Source of the DNA: Papilionanthe hookeriana x Papilionanthe teres
Taxonomy: Eukaryota > Streptophyta > Magnoliopsida > Asparagales > Orchidaceae
Length of the DNA: 64,000 nucleotides
NCBI GenBank assembly: GCA_022702705.1
Contig: CM040428.1
Location: 90,226,933 to 90,290,932 of the forward strand
Direction of reading: 5' to 3'
Part shown: positions 36,051 to 49,000 of the stretch, one piece after another
How positions within the stretch are numbered: the stretch's first letter is position 1
How the letters are laid out: the number at the start of each line of letters is the position of its first letter
Translations under genes and position numbers: made by a program
Notes under the pieces: model-generated
The model's database searches: none
Told to the model about the DNA's origin: nothing
What the model saw: the letters and a program-made list of their open reading frames with translations, nothing else

Positions 36051-39000
36051 GGTGGTCATTAGATCAAAAATTAACTATTTTGAACAAAATTGACAAATTG
36101 GTCAAAAGTTGACCTATTGGGCCAATGGGTTTGTCATTAGGTCACGGATTTACCATTTTGACCAAAGTTAACTTTTTGGTCAGTGATTGACTTGTTGGGT
36201 GAATAATTGGTCATTAATTTAAAATTTCACTATTTTGACTAAAATTTAATTTTTGGTTAAAAGTTAACCTTTTGGGTCAACGGGTAGGTCATTGGGTCAT
36301 AAATTGACCATTTTGACAAAAGTTTCCTTTTTGTTCAAAAATTGACCTATTTGTTCAATGAGTGTGAAATTGGGTCAAGAATTGACCATTTTGACCAAAG
36401 ATGACTTTTTTGGTCAAAAGTTGATCTATTGGGTAAATGGGTTGGTCATTGGGTCAAAAATTGACAATTTTGACCAAAGTTGACTTTTTGGTCAAAAGTT
36501 GACCTATTGGGTCAATGGGTCGTCATTAGATCAAAAATTGACTATTTTGAACAAAATTGATATTTTGGTCAAAAGTTGACCTACTGGGTCAATGGGTTTG
36601 TCATTGAGTCAAGGATTGACCATTTTGAACAAAGTTAACTTTTTGGTCAAAGATTGACTTTTTGGGTCAATAATTGATCATTAATTCAAAAATTGTCTAT
36701 TTTAACCAAAATTAAGTTTTTGGTCAAAAGTTGACCTATTAGGCTAATGGTTTGGTCATTAGGTCAAGGATTGATCATTTTGACCAAAGATAACTTTTTG
36801 GTCAAAAGTTGACCTATTGGGTCAATGGGTTGGTCATTACATGTCAAAAATTGACTATTTTGATGATAATTGAATTTTTGGTCAAAAGTTGACCTATTGG
36901 GTCGAAGGGGTGGCCATTGGGTCAAGGATTGACCACTTTGACCAAAGTTGCCTTTTTGGTCAAAAGTTAACTTATTTAATTCAATGAGGCGGTCATTAGG
37001 TCAAAAATTGGCAATTTTGACCAAAATTAACTTTTTCGTCAAAAGTTGTCCTTTTGGGTCAATGAGTTGGTCATTGGGTCAAGGATTGACCATTTTGACC
37101 AAAGTTAGCTTTTTGGTCAAAAGTTGACATATTGGGTTAGTGGGTTGGTCCTTGGGTCAAGGATTGACCATTTGACCAAAATTGACTTTAGGTCATTGTC
37201 TTAGAAATTGACCATTTTTACAAAATTTGACATTTTGGTCTAAAGTTGACCATTTGGGTCAATGAGGTGGTCATTAGGTCAAAAATTGACAACTTTGACT
37301 CATATTGACATTTTGGTCAAAAGTTGTCCTTTTAGATCAATGAGTTGGTCATTGGGTCAAGGATTGACCATTTTGACCAAAGTTGACTTTTTGGTCAAAA
37401 GTTAACCTATTGGGTCAATGGGAAGGTCATTGGGCCGAGGATTGACCATTTTGACCAAAGTTGACTTTTTGGTCAAAATTTGACATATTGGCTCAATAAT
37501 TGGTCATTAAGTCAAAAATTTACTAATTTAGCCAAAATTAACTTTTTGGTCAAAAGTCGATATATAGGTTCGATGGTTTGGTCATTCGGTCAAGGATTGA
37601 CCATTTTGACCAAAGTTGACTTTTTGGTCAAAAGTTAACCTATTGGGTCAGTGGGTTGGTCATTGGGTCAAGGATGTCCATTTTGACCAAAGATGACTTT
37701 TTGGTCAGAGATTGACTTAGTGGATCAACAATTGGTCATTAGGTCAAAAATTGATTATTTTTAGAAAAATTAAATTTTTGGTCAAAATTTGACCCGTTGG
37801 GTCAACTAGGTGGTTATTTGGTCAGAAATTGACCATTGTGAACAAAGTTGACTTTTTGGTCAAAAGTTGACCTATTTGGTCATTGAGTTGGTAATTGGGT
37901 CAAGAAGTGACCATTTTGACCGAAGATGACTTTTTGGTCAAAATTTGATCTATTGGGTCAATGGGTTAGCCATTGGGTCAAAAATTGACCATTTTGACCA
38001 AAGTTGACTTTTTTGTCAAAAGTTGACCTATTGGGGTAATGGGTTGTCAATTGGTTAAAAATTCACTATTTTGACCAAAATTGACTTTTTGGTCAAAAGT
38101 TGACCTATTGGGTCAATGGGTTTGTCATTGGGTCAAGGATTGACCATTTTGACCAAAGTTGACTTTTTGGTCAGAGATTGACTTATTGGTTCAATAATTG
38201 GTAATTAATAAAAAAATTGACTATTTTGACAAAAATTGACTTTTTGGACAAAAGTTGATCTATTAGGCCAATGGGTTGGTCGTTGGGTCAAGGATTGATC
38301 ATTTTGACTGAATTTGACTTTTTGGTCGAAAGTTGACCTATTGGGTCAATGGGTTGGTCATTGGGTCAATGATTGACCATTTTAACCAAAGTTAACTTTT
38401 TGGTCAGAGATTGACTTACTGGGTCATTAATTGTTCATTAGGTCAAAAATTGACTATTGTGACCAAAATTGATTTTTTGGTCAAAAGTAGAACTATTGGG
38501 TTAATTGGTTGGTCATTAGGTCAAAGATTGACCATTTTAACCAAAATTGACTGTTTGGTCAAAAGTTAACCTGTTGGGTCAACGGATTGGTCATTGGGTC
38601 AAAGATTGACCTTTTAGACCAAAGTTGACTTTTTGGTCAGAGATTGACATTTTGGGTCAATAATTGGTCATTAGGTCAAAAATTGATTATTTTGACTAAA
38701 ATTAAATTTTTGGTCAAAAGTTGACCCATTGGGTCAACGGGGTGGTCATTGGGTCAGAAATTGACCATTTTGACCAAAGCTAACTTTTTGGCCAACAGTT
38801 GACCTATTGGTCAATGAGTTGGTATTTAGGTCAAGAATTGACCAGTTTGACTAAAGATGGCTTTTTGGTCAAAATTTGATCTATTAGGCCAATGGGTTGG
38901 TCATTGGGTTAAAAATTGACCATTTTGACCAAAGTTGACTTTTTGGTGAAAAATTGGCCTATTGGGTCAATGGGTGGTCATTAGGTCAAAAATTGAGTGT

Positions 39001-39095
39001 TTTGACCAAAATTGACTTTTTGGACAAAAGTTGACCGGGTTAATGGGTTTGTCATTGGGTCAAGGATTGACCATTTTAACCAAAGTTGACTTTTT
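36051..39095 (+). repeat. Partial super-repeat copy 5 and following HOR unit
   Basis: From about 36,050 to 38,430 the order matches the last third of copy 4 (about 32,040-34,400) at an offset near 4.03 kb. The end marker GTCGATATAT lies at 37,556 against 33,524. The AATGAGGCGGTCATTAGG monomer (about 36,980 and 32,955) and the CATTGTCTTAG / CATTGTGTCAG monomer (about 37,193 and 33,165) are also shared. Sequence divergence from copy 4 is visibly higher than between copies 3 and 4. The region ends with a clean 6+3+3 unit (37,703-38,634) and part of the next. Confidence 0.75.
37703..38634 (+). repeat. 12-monomer higher-order repeat unit
   Basis: Link signatures at 37,703, 38,169, 38,402 and 38,635 give steps of 466, 233 and 233 bp (6+3+3 monomers, 932 bp). 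The variant order matches the unit at 41,308. It starts within a partial copy of the 5.8-kb super-repeat, which shows that the two levels of organisation overlap and are not separate arrays. Confidence 0.85.
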
Positions 39096-42000
39096 GGTCA
39101 GAGATTTACTTATTGGGTCAATAATTGGTCAATAGGTCAAAAATTGATTATTTTGACGAAAATTAAATTTTTGGTCTAAAGTTAACCCATTGGGTCAAGG
39201 GGGTGGTCGTTGAGTAAAAAATTGACCATTTTTACCAATGTTGACTTTTTTGTAAAAAGTTGACATATTTGGTCAATGAGTTGGCAATTGGGTCAAGAAT
39301 TGACCATTTTGACCAAAGATGGCTTTTTTGGTCAAAAGTTGACCTATTGGGTTAAAGGGTTGGTCATTGGGTAAAAAATTGACCATTTTGACCAAAGTTG
39401 ACTTTTTGATAAAAAATTGACCTATTGGGTAAATGGGGGTCATTACGTCAAAAATTGACTATTTTGACAAAAATTAAATTTTTTGTTAAACGTTGACCCA
39501 GTGGGTCAACGGGGTGGTCATTGAGTCAGAAATTGACCATTTTGACCAAAGTTAACTTTTTGGTCAAAAGTTGACGTATTTGCTCAATGGGTTGGTAATT
39601 GGGTAAAAAATTGACCATTGTGACCAAAGATGACTTTTTAGTCAAAAATTGATCTATTGGGTCAATGGGTTGGTCATTGGGTCAAAAATTGTCCATTTTG
39701 CCGAAAGATGACTCTTTGGTCAAAAGTTGACCTATTTGGTGAAAGAGTTGGTAATTGAGTCAAGAATTGACCATTTTGACCGAAGATGTCTTTTTGGGCA
39801 AAATTTGATCTTTTGGTCAATAAGTTGTTCTTTGGGTCAAAAATTGACCATTTTGACCAAAGTTGACTTTGTGGTCACAAGTTGACCAATTAGGTCAATG
39901 GGAGGTCATTAGGTCTAAAATTGACTATTTTGACCAAAATTGACTTTTTCGTCAAAAGTTGACCTATTGGGTCAATGGATTTGTCATTGGATCAAGGATT
40001 GTCCATTTTGACCAAAGTTAACTTTTTGGTTAGAGATTGACTTATTGGGTTAATAATTGGTCAATAGGTCAAAAACTGACTATTTTGACCAAAATTGAAT
40101 TTTTTGTCAAAAGTTAACCTATTGGGTCAACGGGGTGGTCATTTGGTCAGAAATTGACCATTTTGACCAAAGGTGACTTTTTGGTCTAAAGTTGAACTTT
40201 TGGGTCAATGGGTTAGTCATTGGGTCAAGGATTGACCATTTTGACCAAAGTTGGCTTTTTGGTCAGAGATTGGGTTACTAGGTTAATAATTGGTCATTAG
40301 GTCGAAATTGGCTATTTGACCAAAATTGACTTTTTAGTCAAATGTTGACCTATTGGGTGAAAGAGTAGTCGTTAAGTCAAAAATTGACTATTTTGACCAA
40401 AAGTGACTTTTTGGTCAAAAGTTGACCTATTGGGTCAAAGGGTTTGTCATTGAGTGAAAGATTGATCATTTAGACCAAAGTTGACTATTTGGTCAGAGAT
40501 TAACTTCATGGGCCAAAATTTGGTGATTAGGTCAAAAATTAGCTATTTTGACCAAAATTGAACTTTTGGTCAAAAGTTAAACCATTGGGTCAACGGGGTG
40601 GTCATTTGGTCAGAAATTGACCATTTTGACTAAAGATGACTTTTTTGTCAAAAGTTGACCTTTTTGACCAAAATTTAATTTTGGTCAAAAGATAACCTAT
40701 TAAGTCAACGAGGTGGTCATTGGTTCAGAAATTGTCTATTTTAACTAAAGTTAACTTTTTGGTCAAAAGTTGACCTATTTGGTCAATGAGTTGGTAATTG
40801 GGTCAAGCATTGAGCATTTTGACCAAAGATGACTTTTTGGTCAAAATTTGAACTACTGGGACAATGGGTTGGTTCATTGGGTAAAAAATTAACCAATTTG
40901 ACCAAAGTTGACTGTATGGTCAAAAATTGACCTATTGGGTCAATGGGTGGTCATTAGGTAAAAAATTGACTATTTTAAGCAAAATTGACTTTTTGGTCAA
41001 AAGTTGACCTATTGGGTCAATGTATTTGTCATTGGGTCAAAGATTGACCTTTTTTACTAAAGTTGGCTTTTTGATCGAAAGTTAAACTATTTGGTCAATG
41101 ACTTGGTAATTGGGTGTCAATAATTGACCATTTTGACCAAAGTTGACTTTATAGTTAAAAGTTGACCTTCTGGGTCAATGGCTAATCATTAGGTAAAAAG
41201 TTGACTATTTTGACCAAAATTGACTTTTTGATTAAAAGTTGACGTATTGGGTCAATGGGTTTGTCATTGGGTTAAGGATTGACCATTTTGACCAAAGTTG
41301 ACTTTTTGGTAAGAGATTGACTTATTGAGATTACGATAATTGGTCATTTTGTCAAAAATTGACTATTTTGACCAAAATTAAATTTTTTGTCAAAAGTTAA
41401 CCCATTAAGTCAATGGGGTCGTCATTGGGTCAGAGTTTGACCATTTTGACCAAAGTTGACTTTTTGGTTAAAGCTTAACCTATTTGGTCAATGAGTTAGT
41501 AATTTCGTCAAGAATTGACCATTTTGACCTAAGATGACTTTTTGGCAAAAGTTGACCTATTGGGCCAATGGGTTGGTCATTAGGTTAAAATTTGACCATT
41601 TTGACCAAAGTTGATTTTTTAGTCAAAAGTTGACCATTTGGGTCAATGGGTGGTCATTAAGTCAAAAATTGATTATTTTGACCAATTTTGACTATTTGGT
41701 CAAAAGTTTACCTATTGGGTCAATGGGTTCGTCATTTGGTCAAGGATTGACCATTTTGACGAAAATTGACTTTTTGGTCATAGATTAACTTATTGGGTCA
41801 ATAATTGGTCATTAATTCAAAAATTGATTATTTTGACCAAAATTGACTTTTTTTGTCAAAAGTTGACCTATTAGGCCAATGGGTTGGTCATTGGGTCAAG
41901 GATTGATCATTTTGACTAAATTTGACTTTTTGGTAAAAGGTTAACATATTGGGTCCATGGGTTGGTCATTGGGTAAAGGATTGGTCATTTTGACCATAGT

Positions 42001-43077
42001 TGACTTTTTGGTCAGAGATAGGCTTACTAGGTCAATAATTGGTCATTAGGTCAAAAATTGACTATTTTGACCAAAATTGATTTTTTGGTCAAAATTTGAC
42101 CTATTAGGTCAATTAGTTCATCATTGGGTCAAGGATTGACCAAATTGACCCAAGTTGACTTTTTGGTCAAAAGTTGACCTATTGATTCAATGGGTTGGTG
42201 ATTGGGTCAAGGATTGACCATTTTGACCAAAGTTGACTTTTTGGCCAGAGATTGACTTATTAGGTCAAAAATTAATTTTTTTGACTAAAATTAAATTTTT
42301 GGTCAAAAGTTGACCCATTGGGTCAACGGGGTGGTCATTGGGTCAGAAACTGATCATTTTGTCCAAAGATGACTTTTTGGCCAAAAGTTGACCTATTTGG
42401 TCATTGAGTTGGTAATTAGGTCAAGGATTGGCCATTTTGACCATAGTTGACTTTTTGGGCAAAGATTGACTAACTGAGTCAATAAGTGGTCATTAGGTCA
42501 AAAATTGACTATTTTAACCAAAATTGATTTTTTTTGGTCAAAAGTTGATCTATTAGGTTAATGGGTTGGTCATTGGGTCAAGGATTGATCATTTTTTATT
42601 GAATTTATCTTTTTTGTCAAAAGTTGACCTATTGGGTCAATGGGTTGGTCATTGGGTCAATGATTGACCATTTTGACCAAAGTTGACTTTTGGTCAGAGA
42701 TTGACTTATTAGGTCAATAATTGGTCATTAGGTCAAAAACTAATTTTTTTGACCAAAATTAAATTTTTGGTCAAAAGTTGAGCCATTAGGTCAATGGGGT
42801 GATCATTGGGTCAGAAATTGAATATTTTGACCAAAGATGATTTTTTGGTCAAAATTTGATCTATTGGGTCAATGGGTTGGTCATTGCGTCAAAAATTGAC
42901 CATTTTGACCAAAGTTGACTTTTTGGTCAAAATTTGACCTTTTGGGTTAATGGGTGGTCATTTGGTCAAAATTGCATATTTTGACCAAAATTGACTTTTT
43001 GGTCAAAAGTTGACCTATTGGGTTAAAGGGTTTGTCATTGGTCAAGGATTGACCATTTTGACCAGAGTTTACTTTTT
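39096..43077 (+). repeat. Satellite segment X, copy 1
   Basis: From about 39,500 to 42,420 this is collinear with about 55,520-58,440 at an offset near 16.0 kb. Shared markers are TTTGCTCAATG with CATTGTGACC (39,580 and 55,608), a monomer with CAAAGTTGACTTTATGG-like sequence, GTTCATCA (about 42,115 and 58,128) and AATTAATTTTTTTGAC (about 42,270 and 58,290). It contains the reference HOR unit at 41,308. Links are absent between 39,096 and 40,028, a step of 932 bp, so one HOR length has lost its recognisable internal links. No coding feature. Confidence 0.75.
41308..42242 (+). repeat. 12-monomer higher-order repeat unit (reference copy)
   Basis: Link monomers, recognised by GGT-AGAGATTGACT-like cores, start at 41,308, 41,776, 42,010 and 42,243. 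The steps are 468, 234 and 233 bp, or 6+3+3 monomers. The six-monomer part runs in a fixed order: link; a monomer with CCCATT and AATGGGGTCGTC (usually AACGGGGTGG); one with TATTTGGTCAATGAGTTGGTAA-type right half; one with AGATGAC in its left half; one with the short AATGGGTGGTCATTA right half (one T missing); and one with ACTATTTTGACCAA on its left. The first three-monomer part begins with a link followed by CATTAATTCAAAA and a GGCCAATGGG monomer. The second begins with the GGCTTACT version of the link. This order recurs widely in the window. Confidence 0.85.
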
Positions 43078-46000
43078 GGTCAGAGATTGACTTATTAGGT
43101 CAATAATTGGTCATTAGGTCAAAAATTTTTATTTTGACCAAAATTGAATTTTTGGTCAAAAGTTAACACCTTGGGTCAACGGGGAGGTCTCAAGGTCTGA
43201 AATTGACCATTTAAACCAAAGTTTACTTTTGGGTCGAAAGTTAACCTATTTGTTCAACGAGTTGGTAATTGGGTTAAGAATTGACCATTTTGACGAAAGA
43301 TGACTTTTATGGACGAAAGTTGACCTATCGGGTAAATGGGTTGGTCATTAGGTCAGAAAATTAGCCATTTTGACCAAAGTTGACTTTTTGGTCAAAATTT
43401 GACCTATTGGGTAAATAGGTGGTCATTAAATAAAAAATTGACAATTTTGACCAATATTGACTTTTTGGTCAAAAGTTGAATTATTCGGTCAAGGGGTTTA
43501 TCATTGTGTCAAGGATTGACCATTTTGATCAAAGTTGACTTTTTCTTCAAAGATTGACTTAAAGGGTCAATAATTGGTCATTAATTCAAAAATTGTCTAT
43601 TTTGACCAAATCTGACTTTTTGGTCAAAAGTTGACCTATTGGGTCAATGGGTTGGTCATTGTGTCATGAATTTACCATTTTCACCAAAGTTGCCTTTCTG
43701 GTTAAAAGTTGACCTATTTAGGTCAATGAGGCTGTCATTAGGTCAAAAATTCACAATTTTGACAAAAATTGACTTTTTGGTCAAAAGTTGACCTATTGGG
43801 TAAATGGGCTGGTTAGTGGGTCAAGGATTAACCATTTTGGCCAAAGTTGATTTTTTAGTCAAAAGTTTACAAATTTGGTCAATAGGTTGGTCATTGGATC
43901 AAAGATTGACCATTTTTACCAAAGTTAACATTTAGGTCATTGTGTCAGAAATTAAACATTTTTACCAAATTTGAGTTTTTGGTCAAAAGTTGACCTTTTG
44001 CGTCAATGAGGTGGTCATTAGGTCAAAAATTGACAATTTTGACAAAAACTGACTTTTTGGTTAAAAGTTGTCCTTTTGGGTCAATGAGTTGGTCATTGGG
44101 TTAAGAATTGATCATTTTGAACGAAGATGACTTTTTGGTCAAAATTTGATCTATTTGGTCAATGTGTTGGTCATTGGGTCAAAAATTGACCATTTTGACC
44201 AAAGTTGACTCTTTGGTCAAAAGTTGACCTATTGGGTTAATGGGTCGTCATTAGGTCAAAAATTGACTATTTTGACCAAAATAGAATTTTTGGTCAAAAG
44301 TTGGCCTATTAGGTCAATTTGTTTGTCATTGGGTCACGGATTGACCATTTTGACCAAAGTTGACTTTTTTTGTCAGAGATTGACTTATTAGGTCAATAAT
44401 TGGTCATTAGGTCAAAAATTGACCATTTTGACCAAAATTGAATTTTTGGTCAAAAGTTGACCGATTTGGTCAATGGGGTTGTCATTAGGTCAGAAATTGA
44501 CCATTTTGACCAAAGTTGACGTTTTGGTCAAAAGTTGACATATTGGATCAATTGGATGGTCATTAGGTAAAAAATTGACTATATTGATCAAAATTAACTT
44601 TTTGGTCAAAAGTTGACCTATTACGTCAATGGGTTGGTCATTGTGTCAAGGATTGACTATTTTGACTAAAGTTTAATTTTTGGTCAAAAGTTGACATATT
44701 GGGTCATTGGGTCAAGGATTGACCATATTGACCAAAGTTGACCTTTTGGTGAGAGATTGACTTATTGGGCCAATAATTGGTCATTAGGTCAAAAATTTAT
44801 TATTTTGACCAAAATTAATTTTTTTGGTCAAAAGTTGAACCATTGGGTAAACGGGGTGGTCATTGGGTCGGAAATTTACCATTTTAACTAAAGTTGAGTT
44901 TTTAGTCAGAAGTTGACTTATTTGGTCAATGAGTTGGTAATTGGGTCTAGAATTGATCATTTTGACCGAAGATGACATTTTGGTCAAAAGTTGATCTATT
45001 GGGTCAATGGGTTGGTCATTGGGTTAGAAATTCACCATTTTTACCAAAATTAAATTTTTGGTCAAATGTTGACCTATTTGGAAAATGGGTTGGTCATTGG
45101 GTCAAGGATTAACCATTTTGACAAAAGTTGACTTTTTAGTCAAAGATTGGCTTTCTGGGTTAATAATTGGTTATTAGGTCAAAAATTGACTATTTTAAGC
45201 AGAATTAAATTTAGGTTAAAAATTAACCTACTGAGTCAACTGGCTAGTCATTAGGTCAGAAATTGACCATTTTGACCAAAGATGACATTTCGGTCAAGAG
45301 TTGAACTGTTAGGCCAACGGGTTGGTCTTTGGGTAAAAAATTGACTATTGTAACCAAAGTTGACTTTTTGGTCACAAGTTGACCTATTGGGTCAATGGGT
45401 GGTCATTGAGTAAAAAATTGATTATTTTGACCAATATTGATTATTTGGTCAAAAGTTATCCTATTGGGTCAATGTGTTTATCATTGGGTCAAGGATTGAC
45501 CATTTTGACCAAAGTTGGCTTTTTGGTCAGAGATTGACTTATTGGGTCAATAATTGGTCATTAATTCAAAAATTGACTATTTTGACCAAAATTGACTTTT
45601 TGGTCAAATTTGACCTATTAGGCTAATGGGTTGGCATTAGGTCAAGGATTGATCATTTTGACCAAAGTTGATTTTTTGGTCAAAAGTTGACATATTGGGT
45701 CAATGGGTTGGTTATTTGAACTAGAATTGACCATTTTGACCAAAGTTGACTTTTTGGTTAGAGATTGGCTTACCGCGTCAATAACTGGTCTTTAGGTTAA
45801 AAATTGACTATTTTGACCAAAATTGATTTTTTCGTCAAAAGTTAACCTAATTGGTCAATGGGTTGGTCATTGGGTCAAGGATTGACTATTTTGACCAAAG
45901 TTGACTTTTTATTCAAAGGTTGACCTATTGGGTCAATGGGTTGGTCATTGGGTCAATGATTGACCATGTTGACCAAAGTTGACTTTTGGCCAGAGTTTGG

Positions 46001-49000
46001 CTTACTGGGGCAATAATTGGTCATTAGGTCAAAAATTGGCTATTTTGACCAAAATTGACCTTTTGGTCAAAAGTTAACTTATTAGGTCATTGGGCGGTCA
46101 TTAGGTCAAAAATTGACTATTTTGACCAAAATTGACTTTTTGGTCAAAAATTGACCTATTGGTTCAATGGGTTTATCATTGATTCGAGGATTGACCATTT
46201 TGACTAAAGTTGACATTTTTTGTCAGAGATTGACTTATTGGGTCAAATATTGGTCATTAATTCAAAAATTGACAATTTTGACCAAAGTTGACTTTTTGGT
46301 CAAAAATTGACCTATTGGGTCAATGGGTTGGTCATGGGGTGACAAATATACCATTTTGAACTAGTTGACTTTTTGGTCAGATATTGACTTATTGGGTCAA
46401 TAATTGGTCATTAGGTCAAAAATTGATTATTTTGACCAAAATTGACTTTTTGGTTAAAAGTTGACCTACTGGGTCAATGGGTTTGTCATTGCGTCAAGGA
46501 TTAACCATTTTGACCAAGGTTAATTTTTTGGTGAAAAACTGATTTATTGGGTCTATGGGTTGGTCATTGAGTCATAATATGACCATTTTGACCAAAGATG
46601 ACTTTTTGCTCAAAAGTTGATCTATTTGGTCAATGGGGTGGTCAATAGGTCAAAAACTGACTATATATACCAAAATTGACTTTTTTGTTAAAAGTTCACA
46701 TATTGGGTCAATGGATTAGTCATTGGGTCACGGATTGACCATTTTAACCAAAGCTGACTTTTTGGTCAAAAGTTGACCTATTAGGTCAATGGGTTGGTCT
46801 TTGGCTCAAAGATTGACCATTTTGACCAAAGTTGACTTTTTGTTCAGAAATTGACTTATTGGGTCAATAATTGATCATTTGGTCAAAAATTATCTATTTT
46901 GACTAAAATTGACTTCTTGGTTCAGAGACGACCCATTGGGTCAGAAATTGACCATTTTGACAAAAGTTGACTTTTCTATGAAAAGTTAACCTATCGGGTC
47001 AATGGGCTGGTCATTCGATCAAAAATTGACTATTTTGACCAAAATTGACTTTTTGGTCAAAATTTGACCTATTGGGTCAATGGGTTGGTCATTGCGTCAA
47101 GGATTGACCATTTTGACAAAAGTTGACTTTTTGGTCAAAATTTGATATATTGGGTCAATGGGTCAAAAATTGACCATTTGACCAAAGTTGACTTTTGGTC
47201 AAAACTTGACCTATTGTGTCAATGGGTGGTCATTAGGTCAGAAATTGAATATTTTAACTAAAATTGACTTTTTGGTCAAAAATAAACGAATTCGGTCAGT
47301 GGGTTTGTCATTGGGTCAAGGATTGACCATTTTATCAAAGGTTGACTTTTTGGTCAGAAATTGACTTATTGGGTTAATACTTGGTCATTAGGCTGAACAA
47401 TGACTAGTTCGACCAAAATTGAATTTTTGGTCAAAAGTTAACCCATTGGGTGAACGGGGAGGTCATTGGGTTAGAAATTGACCATTTTAACCAAAGTTGA
47501 CTTTTTGGTCAAAAGTTGACCTATTTGGTCAATGAGTTGGTAATTGGGTCAAGAATTGACCATTTTGACCAAAAATGACTTTTTGAGCAAATGTTGACAT
47601 GTTGGGTCAAAGGGTTAGTCATCGGGTAAAAAATTGACCATTTTAACTAAAGTTTGCTTTTTGGTCAAAAGTTGTCCTATTGGGTCAATGGGTGGTCATC
47701 AGATCAAAAATTGACTATTTTGACCAAAATTGACTTTTTGGTCAAATGTTTACCTATTGGGTCAACGGGTTTGTCTTTGGGTCAAGGATTGACCATTTTT
47801 AGCAAAGTTGACTTTTTGGTCAGAGATTGACTTATTGGGTCAATAATTGGTCGTTAATTTAAAAATTAACTATTTTTTACCAAAATTGACTTTTTGGTCA
47901 AAAGTTGACCTATTAAACCAGAGGGTTGGTCATTGGGTCAAGGATTGATCATTTTGACCAAAGTTGACTTTTTGGTTAAAAGTTATCCTATTGGGTCAGT
48001 GAGTTGGTCATTGGGTCATTGACCAAAGTTGACTTTTTGGTCAGAGATTGGCTTACGGGGTCCATAATTGGTCATTAGGTCAAAAATTGACTATTTTGAC
48101 AAAAAAATGACTTTTTGGTCAAAAGTTGACCAATTGGGTCATTGGTCAGAAATTGACTATTTTGACAAAACTTGACTTTTTGGTCAAATGTTGACCTATT
48201 GGGTTAATTGGGTGGTCATTAGGTCAAAAATTGACTTTTTTTGACCAAAATTAACCTTTTGGTCAAAAGTTGACCTATTGGGCCAATGAGTTGGTCATTA
48301 CGTCAAAATTTACTAATTCAACCAAAATTAACTTTATTGTCAAAAGCTGACCTATTGGGTCATTGGGTCAAAATTTGACCATTTTGACCATAGTTAACTT
48401 TTTAGTCAAAAGTTGAATGATTGGGTCAATGGGTTGGTCATTGGGTCAAGGATTGACCATTTTGACCAAAGTTGACTTTTTGGTCAAAAGTTGACCTATT
48501 AGGTCAATGGGTTGGTCATTGGGTCAAGGATTGATTATTTTGATTAAAGTAGACATTTTTTGTCAGAGTTTGACTTATTGCGTCAATAATTGGTCATTTT
48601 GTCAAAAATTGATTATTTTGACCAAAATTAAATTTTTTGTCAAAAGTTAACCCATTAGGTTAATGGGGTGGTCATTACGTCAGAAATTGATCATTTTAAC
48701 TGAAAATGACTTTTTGGTCAAAAGTTGACCTATTTGGTCAATAAGAAGGTAATTGGATAAATAATTGTTCATTTTAATCAATGTTAACTTTTTGGTCAAA
48801 AGTTGACATATTGGGTCAATGTGTGGTCATTAGGTCAAAAATTGACTATTTTGACAAAAATGGACTTTTTTTGGCAAAAGTTGACATGTTGGGTAATGGT
48901 TTTGTCATTGGGTTAAGGGTTGATCATTTTAACCAAAGTGGACTTTTTGGTCAGAGATTGACTTATTGGGTTAATAATTGGTCATTAGGTCAAAAATTAA

